Assembly: GCA_028386065.3 (NCBI GenBank)
Contig: JAKUCV010007359.1
Span: 143,669 to 207,668, forward strand
Direction: 5' to 3'
Source: Turnera subulata
Taxonomy: Eukaryota; Streptophyta; Magnoliopsida; Malpighiales; Passifloraceae
DNA: 64,000 nucleotides
Position numbers and translations under genes: made by a program. The notes under the pieces were generated by a model, which was given only the letters and a program-made list of their open reading frames with translations, ran no database searches and had not been told where the DNA came from. How positions within the stretch are numbered: the first letter of the stretch is position 1; each line of letters begins with the position of its first letter. Shown one piece after another: positions 22,215-32,777 of the stretch.

Positions 22215-23954
22215 ATGAGTTCCTTGCAAGGGGCTGTGGAGGTCGAGAGGGAGCAGACCGGCAACCATGGGAGTCGGCGGCCAGTGGAGGAAGAGGTTTT
22301 AGTTTTACCAGATGACACTGATGAGGTTCCCATCCAGCTAACGCGCTGTCTCGTGGGTAAACTATGGACGGAGCGCAATTTTAATGTCAATGCCTTGCTT
22401 CGTACCATCACATCAATCTGGAATCTGAGGAAAGGGGTAGAGGCCTCAGAGATTGGCACCAACCTATTCTTGTTCCAATTTAATGATGATAGGGACATCG
22501 AACGGGTCCTTGAAGGTGAGCCGTGGCATTTTGATAAACACATCTTGGTTCTGCAGGAAATCTCGGGGGACGAACAGCCTTCATCGATTTCTCCAGCTCA
22601 TACTCCGATATGGGTACACCTACATGACGTCCCTCTCAAACTAAGGTCCGAGAAGCTGATCTCTCAAATTACAAGTATGGTTGGTGAGGTTATGTATCTG
22701 GAGCCAAGCACCCTGTCGGCTAAATCCAAGATTGTCCAGGTACGCACACGATTAGACTTGTCCCAGCCTTTGAAGACGAAGATTAAAGTTCAAATGGGAC
22801 AGGGGAAAGTTATTTCAATTCCGGTTAAGTATGACCGCTTGCCCAATTTTTGCTTTACCTGTGGTCGCCTTGGGCATACCCTAAAGGATTGTGATGACTT
22901 TCCTGATGGTGGGGTTGATGGGAAGACCCCTCTATATGGTGATTTTCTGCGTGCGTCTCCCATTCGACGCACTGTTGGCCTCTCTGTTGCAGCTCGGAAG
23001 AATCCACATGAACTTACCTGTCGGAAGTTGTTTCAGAGCTCATCGGAGTCTGTGAAGGTCTCAGCGGGTTCTACGGGAGGCTGGGGTGATGCTGAGTTAA
23101 CACATAAGCACCGTTGTGCTAAATCTAAAGAAAATATGGTGGGCAGCTTAGCATCAGTGATGGAATTCCTGCAGAAGATGACAGTGATGGAGGCGGGTTT
23201 CCCGACGGGTTTATCGGAGTATGCAGAGTCCTTACCACATCGAGTATCCTCTGTTGATGACGACTCCCTGCCCATTTTACCGGAAGCGGCAGAATCACCC
23301 ACGTTACCGGACTCGGTCAGTAGGGCGACACCTATATCTCAGCACACTAGTCATCCCGCAGACGAGCAGGCCCATTACACCACTCTCTCCTTCCCTCAGC
23401 CTAGCTTAGCCCCAATCCCTCTAAACCAACAGCCTGACTTAACCTTCACTCCTGTGTCGAGTCAGCCCTCTTCAAACCCGATTATTCCACCTCACCTTAT
23501 CAATGCTTCGGTACCACACATTCCTACCTCAACAGCATTAGCCCCCCATCCACCTCCACCTTTATCACACCCCAGCACCAAAACCACCATTCAACCGGAG
23601 GCTGCCCCCCCTAGCTTAATCTCCATCCCTAAGGCCCCTAAACACCATACCCAGCACAACCACATACCACCATCCGAAAACCCATTTCCGCCCTCACTGA
23701 TCAACCCGGGGGTAGATGTTGCTTCTTTGGAACGAGACCCGGCTGTGAAACCGCGCCCGACTAAATGGAAGAGGAAGGCTCGTCGGGTTGAAGAGCATGC
23801 CTTCCCGACTCCGGTAGTTGTGGGAAACAAGCGGGACAAGGGTACTGATGCTGAGGACATGGATTATGAGTTCTCCTTGGATGCTAAAAGGGGACGACAT
23901 GAATGGATTGAACCAGCGGCGGAGACTGCAGAGCAGTCCCGCCGATCACCATGA
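22215..23954 (+). CDS. LINE 2 ORF1: DUF4283 plus CCHC knuckle protein
   Basis: Intact 579-residue frame from ATG 22215. The frame is open further upstream but only from a GTG, so this ATG is the better start. A DUF4283-like region spans about 40-205 (RCLVGKLWTERNFN, LEGEPWHFDKHILVL). A CX2CX4HX4C knuckle is at 213-226 (CFTCGRLGHTLKDC). Then comes a long Pro/Ser/His-rich linker and a basic KWKRKARR patch near the C terminus. Its stop codon overlaps the ORF2 start as ATGA. Confidence 0.88.
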   Translation: MSSLQGAVEVEREQTGNHGSRRPVEEEVLVLPDDTDEVPIQLTRCLVGKLWTERNFNVNALLRTITSIWNLRKGVEASEIGTNLFLFQFNDDRDIERVLEGEPWHFDKHILVLQEISGDEQPSSISPAHTPIWVHLHDVPLKLRSEKLISQITSMVGEVMYLEPSTLSAKSKIVQVRTRLDLSQPLKTKIKVQMGQGKVISIPVKYDRLPNFCFTCGRLGHTLKDCDDFPDGGVDGKTPLYGDFLRASPIRRTVGLSVAARKNPHELTCRKLFQSSSESVKVSAGSTGGWGDAELTHKHRCAKSKENMVGSLASVMEFLQKMTVMEAGFPTGLSEYAESLPHRVSSVDDDSLPILPEAAESPTLPDSVSRATPISQHTSHPADEQAHYTTLSFPQPSLAPIPLNQQPDLTFTPVSSQPSSNPIIPPHLINASVPHIPTSTALAPHPPPPLSHPSTKTTIQPEAAPPSLISIPKAPKHHTQHNHIPPSENPFPPSLINPGVDVASLERDPAVKPRPTKWKRKARRVEEHAFPTPVVVGNKRDKGTDAEDMDYEFSLDAKRGRHEWIEPAAETAEQSRRSP

Positions 23955-26900
23955 ATCTGATATCTTGGAACTGTTGCGGGCTTGGGAACCAAGCAACGGT
24001 TCGTGCTCTGAAGCGGTTAATTCGCTCACAAGATCCCGGTATGTTGTTTCTTATGGAGACTCGTTTAAAAGCTTTTGAAGTAGATAGGATTAGAGATTCT
24101 TTAGGTTTTAATTTTGGGTTCAGTATAGACTGTGAAGGTGTTGGTAGGCGGAGGAGTGGGGGTATTTCTATGTGGTGGAGAGACCATTTCATACTTACAC
24201 TCCGATCTTTTTCGATTCACCATATTGACATGATGGTCTCGGGGGTTGATTTCCGAATGGAGTGGAGATGCACGGGTTTATATGGCTGGCCAGAAACTGG
24301 AAATAAACATTTAACATAGGCCCTTATTAGTCAGCTGGGGAGGCAGGATAATCACCCTTGGTTGATGTGTGGTGACTTCAATGAGATTCTGTTCAATGCT
24401 GAGAAGCAGGGTGGAGCAATCGGGAACTTCAATCAGATGCAAGCCTTCCATTCAGCACTAAACGAATTTGATCTGGAGGACCTTGGTTATGAGGTGCATC
24501 CTTTTACTTGGATTAAGATACGGGATGGTCAGATTTGGCTGCAAGAGCGTTTGGACAGGTTTGTGGCTAACCCAACTTGGAAGTCTCTCTTCTCCCAGTC
24601 TCGGGTCACACATTTGATGAGGCTCAGGTCCGATCATCATCCTATTAAGGTGTGTATTTGCCACGAACAACCAAGGATGGACCTGAAACCAAACATCTTC
24701 AGGTTTGAATCTATATGGGTTGACCTTCCTGAATGTACTCAAGTTATTGAACAAGCATGGCAATATCACCAACGAACCGCGGCGGGCTTTGCTGACTGTG
24801 TCACAAATTGTGGCAAGCGCTGAGTGCTTGGAACCGGTCTTCGGTAGGGAATATAAGCTCGAAGATTAAAAAACTGTCTACTGCCCTTTCCAGGGCTCAG
24901 CCGGCTGACTACAACCTGGGCTCCGTGGGTGAGAGTGGGGCGATTGCCCTAGAATTGGAAAATCTCTTGGAGGCAGAGGAGAAGATGTGGCAGCAACGTT
25001 CGAGGGTGGACTGGCTCCGTGAAGGGGACCGAAACACTGGGTTTTTTCACAAAAGGGCCTCACAAAGGAAGAAGAGGAATTCCATAAGAGGGCTACAGGA
25101 TGTGCAGGGGCGTATGTGGACGAGTTATGAAGGGATTAGTACTATTGTATGTCACTATTATCAGGAGCTCTTCACCTCTTCCACCCCGAGCGAGATCTCA
25201 TATGTCACTGGCTTGCTGGAACCTCGTGTTACAGAGGAGATGAACTGCAAACTAACGAGGCCATTCACACCCCAGGAAGTTAAAGAAGCACTTGGACAAA
25301 TGCACCCAACTAAAGCACCCGGCCCCGATGGTATGCCTGCTCTTTTTTATCAATCTTTTTGGCATATTGTTGGTTCTGATGTCCTTGATATTGTTTTGAA
25401 TATTTTAAATAACAAAATCTCGCCCAAGGATATCAATACGACCCACATAGTAATGATCCCAAAAATCCCGAAACCTACCTTACCGGAACACTACCGGCCC
25501 ATTAGTCTTTGCAATGTTGTATTTAAAATTGTCACTAAAACCATAGCCAATCGCCTCAAACTGATTCTACCACAGATTATTAGTAGTAACCAAAGTGCCT
25601 TTGTTCCGGGGAGACTTATAACAGACAATGCACTAGTTGCCTTTGAGACCTTCAATTATATGAAGAAGAAGAAAACCGGAAAGAGAGGTCATTGTGCTAT
25701 TAAGTTAGATATGAGTAAAGCCTATGATAGAGTTGAATGGGGTTTTCTTGAGATGTCCATGACTAGATTAGGCTTTGCACAACAATGGGTTGACTTAGTG
25801 ATGAGGTGTGTGACCACGGCGTCTTTTACAGTGCGGGTTAATGGGGTCCCAACTGATTACTTTACTCCATCTCGAGGACTCCGTCAGGGAGACCCTCTTT
25901 CTCCTTATCTTTTCCTCATATGTGCAGAAAGTCTGTCCTCCCTTATTTCTGAGGCCGAACGACAGGGAGATATTCATGGCATTGCTGTTTGCCCGAGGGC
26001 TCCACCCGTTTCTCACCTTTTTTTTGCAGATGATAGTATTTTATTTTCCAGATCTACCACTAGGGAAGTGGACGCGATTCGGCGAATCCTGAATCTATAT
26101 GAACTTGCATCAGGGCAAAAGATCAATTTTGACAAGTCTGAGATATCCTTTAGCCGAAATGTACCACAGGAGACACAAATCTTGCTTGAGCAGAGGCTAG
26201 GAGTAAAGGCAGTGGATTCTCATACCAAATACCTGGGTTTACCTACGGTCATTGGCAGGTCAAAAAAACAGGTCTTTGCTATGATAAAAGATCGTATTTG
26301 GAAGAAGCTTAAGAGTTGGAAGGAGAAGTCCCTATCGGTAGCTGGAAAGGAAGTGTTGGTCAAAGCAGTGGCCCAAGCAATCCCGACATACATTATGCAA
26401 TGCTTTATGTTACCGGCTACTCTATGCCAAGAGATTGAATCTATAATCTCTAGGTTCTGGTGGGGGCAGAAACACGAAGAAAGGCGTATTCACTGGACGA
26501 GATGGGAAGGATTATGCTGCAACAAGAAAGTAGGGGGGCTGGGGTTCCGAGATCTTGCCTGTTTTAATCAAGCACTACTCGCCAAACAATGCTGGCGACT
26601 CCTTCAAGATGAGAGCTCACTCCTCTGCAGAATTTTCAAAGCCAAGTATTTTCGGGCTCACTCACTTTTGCATGCTCAAAAGAATAATGCATAGAGCTTC
26701 ACCTTTCGAAGTATACTTTTTGGTAGAGATCTTTTGCAGGAAGGCCTCTTGTGGAGAGTCGGTAATGGGGAAGCTATCACTATTTGGTCAGATCGATGGC
26801 TGCCAGGTGGTGATGGCCGAGTCACCTCTCGGCCGGATGAGGGGAATGGGGTGGTGCGGGTTTGTGATCTTATTGATAGAGGGACTATGTGCTGGCGGGA

Positions 26901-27777
26901 GAACCTACTTACATCTCTCTTTAATTCTGAGGAGGCATCAGCTATCAGGTCCATCCCATTAAGCAGGTACCATTGTCCAGAGGAATGTCCTAAGTCAGTG
27001 GAGCTTTGGAACAGTTCGCCTATAACCAGTGCAGTGCTTCCATTTCTGTTGATGGGATTTAATGCACTAGCCAGCTACCTGTTTTCGCAAGCAACAGAAG
27101 AGACCCGAGAAGTTGTTATAATACTGGCCTGGGCACTTTGGCACTCCCGAAATCAACTATATTTTCAACAAAAGGAGCTTCCAATGCCACAAATTGTTGA
27201 GATGGCCTTATCCTTGAAGACGGCCTTCCAGATGCAGCAGAACATAGCTCATACTGGTATTCAACCCCCTCTAAACGCGTACTGGCGCTCACCTGATCAG
27301 GGTATCCTTAAACTCAACTGCGATGCAGCTCTGTTTGATGATGGCTCAGGTGGCTTAGGCTTTGTGACTCGCGATCATGCTGGAGATATACTTGCAGCTG
27401 GACATGTTGGTGTATGCTCTGTATCTGACCCGACCTGTGCTGAGGCTCTTGCGGCAAGATTTGCGCTGGAAAAGGCTTTGGAGATGGGCTTCCACGATGT
27501 GATTTTGGAGTCCGACTGCCTCACCTTGGTGCAGCAAGTCCGGCAACCACAACATTTGCTTTCTTATTTTAGTATTCTGGTGAATGATATCTTATTGTTG
27601 GCTTCAAACTTTCGTACAATTTCCTTTTCGCATATCAAACGTCAGGGTAACAAGGTCGCTCATAGCCTTGCTCAATCGGCTAGAGTAACCAAAGACCTCC
27701 ACGTTTTTACTGAGAATGCTCCTGTACGCATTCTTCAATTGGCTGCTTTTGATGCTGTAACTTCCTCTTATAACTAA
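23951..27777 (+). pseudogene. LINE 2 ORF2: endonuclease, reverse transcriptase, RNase H (disrupted)
   Basis: The endonuclease starts at ATG 23951 (LISWNCCGLGNQ) and is cut by an in-frame TAG at 24317-24319. It resumes in the same frame (LMCGDFNEIL, LRSDHHPI) to 24823. A one-step frameshift near 24,800-24,823 moves to the frame of 24808-26694, which holds a complete-looking reverse transcriptase (KAPGPDGMPALFYQSFW, YRPISLCNVVFKIVTK, KLDMSKAYDRVEW, GLRQGDPLSPYLF, HLFFADDSILFSR). A second in-frame TAG lies at 26692-26694. The same frame then reaches 27777 with RNase H (LNCDAALFDDGSGG, CAEALAARFAL, LESDCLTLVQ). Most of the zf-RVT region expected before RNase H is missing, around IRSIPLSRY at 26,950-26,970. 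This looks like an internal deletion. Confidence 0.9.
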
Positions 27778-27814
27778 TGAAAGTTCGCATCGTTATCAAA
27801 AAAAAAAAAAAAAA

Positions 27815-28405
27815 CATTGCAAAAGATTTCTTGAACTTAAAAACTTATACTACATACTGTTGTCTATTAGGATTTCTTATTGTACTGTTGTTCCATTAGT
27901 CAAATTGGGAATTGCTCACTCTTCATTTTGTAATATGTAATATCTTTGACCTCTATTTACAAATATTAGACTATTTACCAAAAAAATATATGTTCTCCTT
28001 CGCAGCAATTTCTTTCTAGCTAAAACACAAACACATAGATAACCTAGTAGCAATTAATGCTATGGAATCCCCCCATAGACCCAAAGTCACAAACTCGTAC
28101 AAACTTAATTAATGCTCTTGGCTCTTTGCATCGCTAAACCACAAAATCTTAAACATTATAACAGCCACACCTCCTCTCCTCCATGCATGCAATACTAAGT
28201 CCCAATTCTTTTGTTTTTCTTTTGAATGGGAAAATAAGTCCCAATTATGTGGGGCTGATAAATTAATTGGTCAAGACATAACCGAGTGGAAACCGTGGAA
28301 TTTTCAACCCACGATTTGTGTTTTTTGTACCCATCATTAACACAGTGCTAGTAATTATATAACTACACCGACGTTAATTTGACATTTGCCAGTTCCTACT
28401 ACTGG
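27815..28405 (+). promoter_or_regulatory. Immediate 5' flank of GLR copy 2
   Basis: From about 28,105 this matches the GLR copy 1 upstream region (TTAATTAATGCTCTTGGCTC; then the shared ACATAACCGAGTGGAAACCGTGG block). The sequence at 27,815-28,100 has no counterpart upstream of copy 1. Copy 2 therefore keeps only about 300 bp of shared upstream DNA between its start and LINE-side sequence. Confidence 0.45.
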
Positions 28406-31400
28406 ATGATGGTTATGGAAAAGCATGGATTATCATTCTTCATCTTCTCTCTACTTCCATCCTTACTGCTGCTGGGTGTCTTGGTTGATGAGAGGCATGT
28501 CATGGGAGTACAAGAGGCTCCTACTGCCAATATTCCAGTACTGCCAGTGGGCGTGGTTCTTGATTTGGGTTCACCGGTTGGTGAAATGGCAGAAAGATGC
28601 ATGTCCATTGCTGTCTCTGATTTTTATGCCTCCAATGCTCTTTATCGAACCAGGATTGCTCTTGTAACAAGGGATTCCTCAACTGATGCCGTCACTGCAG
28701 CATCTGCAGGTAATATTTATATATATATATGGCAGACTCAAATTAATGAAAGATATCATCGAACTAGAGGTGTACTAGTCTCATGATTTATTCGGAGATA
28801 ACATATTATCCCGCATAGCTCATAATATTATTAGTATTCTTGCAAAGCAAGAGGGTGATGTCTAGCCTCAGATTCAACATCTCAATCTACTTTTGAATGA
28901 GCTTGGTTGGCTCGTATGGTGGTTTGTGTCTCAAAAGTTGATGGTCCGTAGGTGTATAGATTTGGACTCATTTCACGACGTTGCAGAATGTAGGAGAGAA
29001 TATTATGACACAAATCTTGAACGGGGAAGTCAAGTAATATGCTACTAAATCACTTTCAGATTTAAGGTTTTAGGCCACGGCTGGCCTGGCCGAAGTTATT
29101 CTCTGCAATGATAGTATGTATATATGGGTACGTTTTTATCATACCCAATGATTTCATGCATTTATGCTTTTGATCTAAAACTTTGCATTTTACCAAGTGC
29201 AGCAATCGATTTAATAAAAAATGAGCAAGTGCTTGCCATCATAGGACCCCAGAGGTCATCACAAGCAAATTTTGTTATTGATCTTGGAGGAAAAGCACAA
29301 GTCCCCATCATTTCTCCTTCGGCTACTAGTCCCTCTCTCTATTCAGCCCGAAGAAAATATTTCGTCAGGACAGCCCTGGATGATTCATCTCAAGTGAAAG
29401 CCATGGCTTCCATCATCCAAGCCTATGGCTGGAGGGAAATTGTTCTCGTTTATGAAGACACAGAATATGGGAATGGATTGGTTCCATACTTGTTGGATGC
29501 CTTACAAGAGATTGACACTCGAGTGCCTTACACCAGCAGCATCCCATTGTCTTTTACTGATACTCAAATCACGAGAGAGCTCAAGAACTTGAAGGAAAAG
29601 CGGAAAAGTATATTTCTTGTGCATACCACAGCAATGCTAGGATCCAGGTTGTTCTTGCTTGCCAAAGAAGCAGGAATGATGGATACAGGGTATGCATGGC
29701 TTGTGACACAAGAACTATCCGCAAAGTTAGATCCCATGAGGGAAAGTGCTATGGATTCAATGCAAGGTGTGATAGGTGTAAGGCCATACATTCCATTATC
29801 AAAAGAACTTGACAATTTTAAATCAAGATGGAGAAAGAAATGGAGCTCAAACAAAGGAAACAGTAAGATAATTGAACATAAGTTGAGCTTGTTTGGCTTA
29901 TGGGCATATGATACGGTTTGGGCAATAGCAAGGGCAGTAGAGAATGCTGGTATTGTACACTCAAGTTTTGTAAAACAAAATTCTACCAGACATACCGTTA
30001 ATGTTGATCTTGCAGTCTTGGGAGTTTCAGAGAATGGGCCAAGACTCCTAAGCTCCATACTAAACACTACATTTAAGGGCCTTAGTGGAGACTTTCATTT
30101 GGAAAAAGGAGAAAGGGTGTCCTCAGCTTATGAAATATTCAACGTTGTCGGAAACACAGAAAGAGCACTTGGATATTGGAGAGCAGAGAATGGACTTTCG
30201 AGGAACTTGGACAAGAACATCAGTACAAGAATGGAGTATTCAGTTTCCAGAAGCAACCTGAAACAACCAATTTGGCCAGGAGACACAACAGAGCAGCCAA
30301 AGAAGTTGAGGATCGGGGTTCCTCTAAGAAGTGGCTTTGGTGAATTTATGAAAGTGGAGTGGGATTCCAGAAATAAGCCAACCTTTTCTGGCTTCTCTTA
30401 TGACGTTTTCCTTGCAGTCATTGATGCATTACCATTTCCTTTTCCCTGCAAGTTTGTTCCCTTTGTCAATGAAACCAAACAAAGTGCAGGCACTTACAAT
30501 GACCTACTTTACCAAATCAAACTTAAGGTTGGTTATAGACAAGCAAAATTGCATATAGTATAAAATGACAAAATAATATATGACTGTTTTGTTTTGATGA
30601 ACTGTCATGCAGAAATTTGATGCTGTAGTGGGAGATACAACCATAGTGGCTAGTCGCTCTACATTTGTTGATTTTACGCTGCCATATTCAGAGTCAGGGG
30701 TTACCATGGTTGTTTTGATGAAACCTGATGAAAGGGAAAACATGTGGATTTTCTTAAGGCCATTAAGCGGGGGTCTTTGGTTAACAACTGGGTTAGCTTT
30801 TATCTTCACAGGTTTAGTGGTGTGGGTCCTTGAACACCGTACAAACTCTGAATTTAGAGGATCTCCCAATCAACAACTAGGCACAATATTTTGGTTCTCA
30901 TTTTCAACATTGGTCTTTGCACATAGTAAGTGTACCCTTATCCTGATTTTTGTTGCTACGAATGCACAGCACTTAGATAAAGCAAGCAAATTAGTATGTC
31001 GCCTCAAATTGCTTTCATGACTGTAGGGGAGAGGTTGATGAACAACTGGACAAGGTTTGTGGTCACAATATGGATTTTTGTGGTACTTATCTTGTCCCAG
31101 AGTTACACTGCTAGCTTGGCTTCAATGTTGACAGTACAGCAGTTGAAGCCCACATTTGATGATATCAATGAGATCAAAAGGCATGGATACCTTGTAGGAG
31201 TACAGAAGGATTCTTTTGTGAAAGAATTCCTGATAAAACAATTAAAGTTTGATGAGACCAACTTGAAGGAATATGTTACCCCAGAGGAGTATCGAGATGC
31301 ATTGAAAAATGGAATCCATAATGGCGGTGTAGCTGCCATCTTTGATGAAATTCCCTACGTTAAACGATTCATCAGTTTGTATTGCTCTAAGTTCAAAATG

Positions 31401-32156
31401 GTTGGACCAACCTATAAGACAGATGGATTTGGCTTCGTGAGTCTCTCACTCCTCTATCCTTCATACTTATTTCCAGAATTCAATACAATGAAACGATCGG
31501 CATATGTATGCTAAACTTGGCAGAATTTTGTTTCTTTTTTAAATTAATTGAAGCATGTAGCAGTTGAAATGAAATTTCCTCATCCTTATCAGGCATTTCC
31601 TATCGGATCCCCATTTGTGCCATACATTTCAAGGGCAATCTTGAATGTGACCGAAGACAAAGACAAGATGGAAATCATTGAGAGAAAGAACTTTGGTGAA
31701 GCTACTACCTGTGAAGATCAGGGAATTCCGTCCTCTTCATCTGGTCTTGGGCTGTCCAGCTTTGGAGGACTCTTCATCATCACGGGAGTTGCTTCCTTGT
31801 TCTCACTCCTGACATACATACTCAGCTTCCTATACTCTAACTGGCCTGTTACAGACATCAGAGAAGAACAAGCAGAAACATCCTTTTGGCTGAGAGTCAT
31901 TGAGCTGGCTAAGCACTTCGACAAGAAAGATCCCCCAGATCTTGGTTTGGAGAGAAACAACTCCAGAATTCATCCCGTAACAGGCCCTGATGAAAGTACT
32001 GGCATTTTCCCGGATACTGTTTCTGATGATACACAGAATGATCCAGTACTGGTTTCCAATAATATTGAAGGAGTTGAAGAACATGCGGGAGCTGAAGAAG
32101 CACATCGCATCGCTACTGCAGAGGATACAACTTTTCCTCTCAGAACGTATGCATGA
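28406..32156 (+). CDS. Glutamate receptor-like channel, clade 2 type (tandem copy 2)
   Basis: Second member of the tandem pair. Exons are 28406-28709, 29203-30527, 30613-30925, 31027-31436 and 31593-32156, totalling 2,916 bp and 971 residues without disruption. Exons 2, 3 and 4 have exactly the same lengths as in copy 1. The start is ATG 28406, aligned with copy 1; the frame extends upstream only to a TTG. Domain order is the same: signal peptide, LIVBP-like ligand domain, S1 (LRIGVPLRSGFGEF), M1, pore loop, M3 ending SYTASLASMLT, S2, M4 and tail. The pore motif has Thr where copy 1 has Ser. S2 differs at several positions (KPTFDDINEIKRHGYLVGVQ against KPAFADLNEIRRHGYPVGIQ). It is convergent with the complete DGK gene. 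The two LINEs stand upstream. Confidence 0.95.
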
Positions 32157-32777
32157 GAGCTGTGTTCTGTTCTTCATACCATTCTGAAAGTACATCTTAG
32201 TAGGTTGTAGGTCAGAGTCTTCTTTTGGAGTTAAACTGCAGTAAAGAGAGTTCATGAACCCTTATTTGATCTAAGGAAGACAACCTTGGTGGTGATTCTA
32301 AAGGTATGTCAGTTTGTTGTCTACTTGTAATCCCCAATGTAAGTATCTAGAAGGAAGAAATGGAAGCTGTCTGCATTCTATTCAAGTTCGAGGAAATTTA
32401 CTTTAATTAGTTTATGGTGTCATTGAAAATGAGACTAATAAAGGGCTTCAAATGGACAAATCCAAGATCAGTGAAAATAAAATGCTAGTACCATTTAATA
32501 TCACCAGTAAACACTGATAATGAATAGATATTAGCAGCTGATATCACTCGTACACTGGCTGAAACAGTAACAATTAACAAAGCCTTTTTTTTTTGCACTG
32601 AAAAAGCTGATCAATCAACTTGGTGCAATGAAATACCAAATGGCCTAGTGAGAGACAATTTACAAGTCCTTGAGGAGCAAATCATGACGTTTTTACATTA
32701 ATCTTAGCTCCTAAGGAGAAGCAATTACCCCGAGTGACACAACAACCCTCAACCAAAACAAGCCCTCCTTTTGCAAG
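32157..32777. other. Convergent 3' flanks of GLR copy 2 and DGK
   Basis: This holds the 3' UTRs of both genes, which point at each other. From about 32,431 it matches the copy 1 region 13,059-13,398. No separate gene is seen. Confidence 0.5.

Larger units (their letters stand above)
22025..27814 (+). mobile_element. L1-type LINE retrotransposon, plus strand (LINE 2)
   Basis: About 5.8 kb. It has a 5' leader with an uncertain start, ORF1 (22215-23954), ORF2 (23951-27777, disrupted), a 20-bp 3' UTR and a poly-A tail at about 27798-27814. The layout is the same as LINE 1 but the sequence is quite different, so they are separate L1 lineages. It lies head to head with LINE 1. No target-site duplication was recognised. 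ORF2 has two in-frame stops, one frameshift and an apparent internal deletion, so the element is not autonomous. Confidence 0.9.
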
